The position numbers and the translations under genes were made by a program. A stretch of 64,000 nt of DNA. It comes from Tundrisphaera sp051175315 (GTDB lineage Bacteria > Planctomycetota > Planctomycetia > Isosphaerales > Isosphaeraceae). Shown here in pieces: positions 60,169 to 64,000 of this stretch (positions are counted from its first letter, which is position 1; every line of letters starts with the position of its first letter). Under the pieces are notes generated by a model that saw nothing but the letters and a program-made list of their open reading frames with translations, made no database searches and was not told the origin of the DNA. Location of the stretch: positions 3,658,001 to 3,722,000 of the forward strand of contig NZ_CP195100.1 of NCBI RefSeq assembly GCF_051175315.1. The letters run 5' to 3'.

Positions 60169-60686
60169 ACCGGCCATCGATCGACCCGTCGCGCGTGGCC
60201 GTCTTCACCGGCACGTTCGACCCCTTGACCCTCGGCCACCTCGACGTGATCGGCCGGGGCCGGCTCCTGTTCGATCGACTGATCGTCGGGATCGGCGTGA
60301 ATCCCAACAAGCAATCTTTGTTCACTGTCGAGGAACGCGTCGCGCTAGCCCGCGAGGTCGTGGCCCCGTTCCCCAACGTCGAGGTCGAGGCCTTCGAGGG
60401 GCTCACCGTCCACTTCGTCCGCCGGATCGGGGCGCGGGTCATCCTCCGAGGTGTCCGGACGCTCTCGGACATGGAATACGAGTTCTCGATGTCGATCACC
60501 AACGCCCGGCTCGACCCCACGCTGGAGACCGTCTTCCTGATGGCCGACGGCGAGTACTCGCACATCTCCAGCAGCCTGATCCGCCAGGTGGCCAAGTTTG
60601 GCCAGGAGGATGCGATCCGCCTGTTCGTGCCAACCGAGGTGGTCGGGCCGGTGATGCGGAAGATCCAGGAAACGGCCGCCCCTTGA
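60165..60686 (+). CDS. coaD: Phosphopantetheine adenylyltransferase
   Basis: 173 residues. Nucleotidyltransferase motif TGTFDPLTLGH (TxGH type, N of the usual TNGH replaced by L), then the GVRTLSDMEYEFSMSITNA block and the ISSSLIRQ signature. It carries out the penultimate step of coenzyme A synthesis. It is translated coupled to the aminotransferase gene. Confidence 0.95.
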   Translation: MNRPSIDPSRVAVFTGTFDPLTLGHLDVIGRGRLLFDRLIVGIGVNPNKQSLFTVEERVALAREVVAPFPNVEVEAFEGLTVHFVRRIGARVILRGVRTLSDMEYEFSMSITNARLDPTLETVFLMADGEYSHISSSLIRQVAKFGQEDAIRLFVPTEVVGPVMRKIQETAAP

Positions 60687-60722
60687 AGATCCCCGAACCT
60701 CTGCGACGATGAGCCTCCGCCC

Positions 60723-62459
60723 ATGACGAACCACTTCCGACTCGTAGCGGTCCTGATGGCCTTCACCTGGGTCGGCTCGACCGCCCATGCCGAGCCCGCG
60801 CCCAAGGGCCCGATCTCGGTCGAGATCGGCCCGAGCAAGGCCCGCGCCTCGTGCTGGCTGGCACCGTCGGTGCGGAGGGTCTACCCCGCGACCCGGCCCG
60901 GATCGGCCGAACTGAGCCTGCTCGCCGCCAGGAACGGCAAGGTCTCCTTCCAGGTGTGCGTCCGCAACGAGAGCCGGGTCGGGATCGGCTTCGATTGCTC
61001 CCTGGTCGGGGCCGATGACCTGAAGCCTCGGGTCCGCCAGGTCGGCCTGGTGCCGCTCGGCCACGTCACTCCCAACACCGATCTCGCCGACCTGGAAGGC
61101 GCCGAGCATGGGCCCGGGCTGGTCCCCGACCCGCTCCTTCCCGAGTCCCGCGTCCTCACCGGCCCGGACGAGAGCCGGTCGTTCTGGGTCTCCCTGCGGA
61201 TCCCGCCCGACGCCACGCCGGGACCCCGGACGATCACGGCCCGACTCATGCCATTCGGCGGGACGGAAGCGGACCGGATCGAATTGCCCGTCGCACTGGA
61301 GATCGCACCGCTGGTCATCCAGCCCCGACGCGACTTCCCGGTGATCCACTGGTGGCGCGGAGAGGCGACCTGGGATCAGTATCAGACCGGGATGTTCGAC
61401 GACCGCTGGTTCGACCTGACCCGCGCCCAGCTCGAAAACATGCTCGACCACGGCTCGGACGTGGTTTATGTGCCCATGTTCTTCGACCGCCGCGAGACCT
61501 TCCGGCGACCGTGCCAGTTGCTGATCGTCGAAGAGACCTCGCCGGGCGTCTACAAGTTCGACTGGTCGCGGGTCAAGAAGTTCACGGATCTGTGCAAGCA
61601 GATCGGTTTTACCCGATTCGAATGGTCCCACCTCTGGATCTACTGGGGGGCCGAGAACCCGGTCCGGGTCTACACGGCGGATGGCCCCGACAAGTTCAGG
61701 ATGCTCTGGCCGCCCGAGATCAGCGGGTTCTCGGAGACGTTCCTCGGCTTCCTCCGCCAGTTCCTGCCCGAGTTCAAGGCGTTCCTGGACCGCGAGGGAT
61801 TGCTCGAAACGTCGTACTTCCACCTTTCCGACGAGCCCGGGGAAGGGCAGCACATCGCCAACTACAAGAAGGCCCGGCAGATCCTCAGGGATCTCGCCCC
61901 CTGGATGAAGGTGATGGACGCCCTGAGCGACATCGAGTACGGTCGGCAGGGCCTGACCGATCAGCCGATCCCATTGGTGTCGTCCGCCCAGGCCTACATC
62001 GACGCCAAGATCCCGCACTGGGTCTATTACTGCTGCGCCCCGCGGGGGCCCTGGATCAATCGCTTCCTCGACACGCCCCTGACCAAGATCCGGGCCTCCG
62101 GATGGCTGTTCTATCGCCTGGGGGCCCGGGGCTTCCTCCACTGGGGCTTCAACTACTGGCATCGCCTGGAGACCGAGACGCTCGTCGATCCGTTCCGCGA
62201 TGCCTCCGCCGGACTTTATCCATTGATCCCCTATGGCGACCCCTTCGTGATCTATCCTGGGCCGGATGGGCCGATCGACTCGATCCGCTGGGAGGTCTTC
62301 GCGGAGTCGCTCCAGGATTACGCGATCCTCCAGACGGCGGGGATCTCGCCCGACGATCCCCTCCTCGCCGAATTCAAGACGTATGCGGAATTTCCTCGCG
62401 GCGAGGAGTGGTTGCAGAAGGCTCTGGAACGCGTCCTGAAGGGCACCAACTCCCGCTGA
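60723..62459 (+). CDS. Secreted DUF4091 protein
   Basis: 578 residues with a signal peptide (residues 1-23, ending STAHA). An amino-terminal beta-rich region (40-210) is followed by a TIM-barrel-like part with YFHLSDEPGEGQHIANY and FLHWGFNYWH, as in DUF4091 proteins, which resemble glycoside hydrolases. Catalytic function is not established; D/E in SDEPG may be the active site. 36 bases after coaD. Probably acts on extracellular polysaccharide. Confidence 0.8.
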   Translation: MTNHFRLVAVLMAFTWVGSTAHAEPAPKGPISVEIGPSKARASCWLAPSVRRVYPATRPGSAELSLLAARNGKVSFQVCVRNESRVGIGFDCSLVGADDLKPRVRQVGLVPLGHVTPNTDLADLEGAEHGPGLVPDPLLPESRVLTGPDESRSFWVSLRIPPDATPGPRTITARLMPFGGTEADRIELPVALEIAPLVIQPRRDFPVIHWWRGEATWDQYQTGMFDDRWFDLTRAQLENMLDHGSDVVYVPMFFDRRETFRRPCQLLIVEETSPGVYKFDWSRVKKFTDLCKQIGFTRFEWSHLWIYWGAENPVRVYTADGPDKFRMLWPPEISGFSETFLGFLRQFLPEFKAFLDREGLLETSYFHLSDEPGEGQHIANYKKARQILRDLAPWMKVMDALSDIEYGRQGLTDQPIPLVSSAQAYIDAKIPHWVYYCCAPRGPWINRFLDTPLTKIRASGWLFYRLGARGFLHWGFNYWHRLETETLVDPFRDASAGLYPLIPYGDPFVIYPGPDGPIDSIRWEVFAESLQDYAILQTAGISPDDPLLAEFKTYAEFPRGEEWLQKALERVLKGTNSR

Positions 62460-62487
62460 CTGTCCCAGGCGGCATGGCCCGGTCGTT

Positions 62488-64000
62488 TCAGCCGAACGAG
62501 ACGTGGCGGATCGCGATCGGGCCGGCCGTGGGGTCGGTCGACTTGACCGACAGGATGTTGTCGACCACCGTCACCGGCCCCTGGATCTTGACGTTCCGCC
62601 ACCGCAGGGCGATGTGGCCGAGACCGCCGCCGGAGAACTGGCCCCCGGCCAGGATGCCGTCGTTCCGGGCTCGCCGGACGATCTCAGGTGCGCGGTCGGG
62701 CGGTGCGATGGTGGCCGGGATCGGCCCCGAGGGATCGCCGATCGGGGCTCCGCTGTGGAAGGCCACGTTCTCGACGTTGATCGGCCCCGTGGCCGTCCCG
62801 GTCACGTTCACCGAGAGCGAGTTGTGGACCACGGTGACGGGACCGGCCACCTTGACGTTGCGCCACTGCATGCCGATGTCGCCGAACCCGCCGTCGTTGA
62901 ACTGCTCCCGGGACAGGATCCCGCTGTTGGTCGCGGCGTTGACGGCCGTCGCACCGGAGGCCAGCCCCGTCGCGGGGCGGCTGGATTGCGGAAATCGGAC
63001 ATCCTCGAAGGTGACGCGGGTCCCCGCGCCAACCTGCATGATGTTGTTCACGACCAAGAGCCCGTACCGTCGCGTGGTCCGGTCCCACTGGAGATAGACG
63101 GAGGTGTCGGCCGTCCCCGTCGCCTGGCGGGAGATCAGGACTTGATCCCTCGCCCGGACCGATCCGGGTGAGGCCGTGGCCGGATTGCCGAACGCGACGT
63201 TCGAGACATTGACGCCGGCCAGACCGGACCCTTCGGGCTGGATCGACAGCGAGTTGTGGACGACGCGGACCTGACCCTTCACCTCGACGTCCTGCCACTG
63301 GAGGCCGACGTCGCCGAAACCGCCGTCATTGAACTGCGAATCGCGGATATCCCCGCTGTTGGTGGCTTCGTTTTTCGCGAACGGGTTGACGAACGAGCGG
63401 GTCCGGGCGGGCAGGGGGGCCGTGACCGGGTTGCCATCGCGGCGAATCTTTGGGAGGTTGTCGGGGAGGGTCCGCCTGGTCGTGAACGTCGGCGCGGGCA
63501 GGTCGGCCGGGTCGGCGGGGAAGCGGATGTCGCGGACCGTGATCCGCCCCTGGCCGGCGTTCTCGGGCTGGACCGAGAGCGAGTTGTGGACCGTGCCGAC
63601 CGCGCCGACATGGACCCTCCGCCACTGGAGGCCGATGTCGCCGAATCCTCCGTCGTTGAATTGCGACCGTGTCAGGAGACCGCTATTGGTCGCGTCGTTG
63701 GTCCCAACCCCGGTCGGCGGGGGGGCGGTCGCGCCTGTCCCGGGACCGGTGTTCCCGGCCACGGGCGGCGGAGGCGTGCCGACGGAGTCCGAAGGCCGAC
63801 CACGACCGAAGGCGAGATTGGTCGCGTTGATCGCCCCCGTGTTGGCGAGCCTGGGTTGGATCGAGAGCGTATTCGCCGACGCCGCGACGTTCCCGCGGAC
63901 ACCGACCTTCGACCACTGATAGCCGACATCGCCGAACCCGCCATCATTGAACTGGCTGTCCAGGATCCGACCCGAGTTGGTCGCATCCAGCGGGTTGATC
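62488..64000 (-). CDS. Large repeat protein, 5' part outside the window
   Basis: At least 504 codons, open to the right edge, so the amino-terminus is missing. It consists of about 62-residue repeats with core Q-F-N-D-G-G-F-G-D-[IV]-G-x-Q-W followed by a beta-rich stretch (VVHNSLSV/QPE...) and Pro/Thr/Ala linkers. Four clear cores and one degenerate core are visible. The repeat N-x-A-T-N-S-G before each core resembles a calcium- or glycan-binding turn. No homologous family recognised. Likely secreted, forming a beta-helix or bead-like surface protein. The terminal repeat ends at 62488-62490 (TGA). Confidence 0.75.
   Translation of the reverse strand, partial: INPLDATNSGRILDSQFNDGGFGDVGYQWSKVGVRGNVAASANTLSIQPRLANTGAINATNLAFGRGRPSDSVGTPPPPVAGNTGPGTGATAPPPTGVGTNDATNSGLLTRSQFNDGGFGDIGLQWRRVHVGAVGTVHNSLSVQPENAGQGRITVRDIRFPADPADLPAPTFTTRRTLPDNLPKIRRDGNPVTAPLPARTRSFVNPFAKNEATNSGDIRDSQFNDGGFGDVGLQWQDVEVKGQVRVVHNSLSIQPEGSGLAGVNVSNVAFGNPATASPGSVRARDQVLISRQATGTADTSVYLQWDRTTRRYGLLVVNNIMQVGAGTRVTFEDVRFPQSSRPATGLASGATAVNAATNSGILSREQFNDGGFGDIGMQWRNVKVAGPVTVVHNSLSVNVTGTATGPINVENVAFHSGAPIGDPSGPIPATIAPPDRAPEIVRRARNDGILAGGQFSGGGLGHIALRWRNVKIQGPVTVVDNILSVKSTDPTAGPIAIRHVSFG
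62599..63954 (-). repeat. Five 42-base core repeats (QFNDGGFGDxGxQW) inside the terminal repeat protein
   Basis: On the plus-strand coordinates the cores lie at 62599-62640 (degenerate, QFSGGGLGHIALRW), 62863-62904, 63295-63336, 63622-63663 and 63913-63954. Start-to-start spacings are 264, 432, 327 and 291 bases; the 432 gap contains a strongly degenerate unit. The cores are highly conserved at protein level, and the linkers vary, which suggests selection on the repeat fold rather than recent duplication. Confidence 0.8.

Noticed and set aside
62599..63954. CRISPR-like repeat array
   Set aside because: The repeats are in frame, translate to a conserved protein motif, and have unequal spacing (264-432 bases), unlike CRISPR.

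Overview
The window is a GC-rich (about two thirds G+C by eye), densely packed bacterial chromosome segment. I infer a planctomycete, probably of the Isosphaeraceae type. The reasons are the MoxR/DUF58/VWA ('Bat'-like) operon, the fused GldF-GldG type ABC permease, two BNR/sialidase-like secreted proteins, a DUF4091 protein, a giant unknown secreted protein and a secreted NDGGFGD-repeat protein. No rRNA, tRNA, CRISPR array, IS element or phage module was seen. The assignment is by gene content only.

Layout. 1-4.5 kb: 3' part of enolase, a beta-lactamase-fold hydrolase, a receiver-ATPase fusion and a secreted BNR protein. 4.5-15.5 kb, minus strand: moxR, DUF58, a DUF4381-like protein, VWA (BatA), VWA (BatB), a multi-pass membrane protein, a TPR protein and a 1252-residue secreted protein. 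15.8-18.1 kb, plus strand: a retropepsin-like protease and a zinc-ribbon membrane protein. 18.1-24.8 kb, minus strand: glycerol facilitator, AraM-type glycerol-1-phosphate dehydrogenase, glycerol-3-phosphate dehydrogenase, polyol permease and ribulokinase-type FGGY kinase, with 4-nt stop/start overlaps; this looks like a polyol or glycerophosphate uptake and catabolism unit. An orphan ModA-like lipoprotein follows.

25.9-31.8 kb, plus strand: a membrane P-loop NTPase, RluE-type pseudouridine synthase, a 2H phosphoesterase, an XPB-like helicase, a lower-GC SUKH-type small gene and a DUF790 (Bax1-like) nuclease. 32-36.2 kb, plus strand: a CarH/LitR-like HTH-cobalamin-domain regulator with operator-like repeats upstream, a sigma-70 factor, a XerC/D recombinase and an RMD1/DUF155 protein. 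36.2-42.4 kb, minus strand: ribF and the phoH - 7TM-HD hydrolase - ybeY - CorC/HlyC unit. 42.7-49.6 kb, minus strand: an Lhr-type helicase with its metallophosphoesterase, and a MoxR-type AAA ATPase whose unit carries a lower-GC HYD1-like ADP-ribosyltransferase / DUF6881 pair followed by a large unknown protein.

49.9-57.6 kb, plus strand: an ABC ATPase, GldF-GldG fusion and DUF4340 unit, then ilvN, ilvC and a small ferredoxin. 57.6-64 kb: a second BNR protein (minus), a class V aminotransferase overlapping coaD, a DUF4091 protein, and the C-terminal part of a large repeat protein running off the right edge on the minus strand.

The points I consider most worth following up are: the HTH-cobalamin regulator that keeps the Wx9EH motif but lacks both axial histidines, with repeated half-sites in front of it and a sigma factor behind it; two lower-GC toxin/immunity-like cassettes lodged inside otherwise conserved operons (SUKH between xpb and bax1; HYD1/DUF6881 behind a MoxR ATPase); the glycerol-1-phosphate / polyol cluster; and the C-terminal repeat protein.
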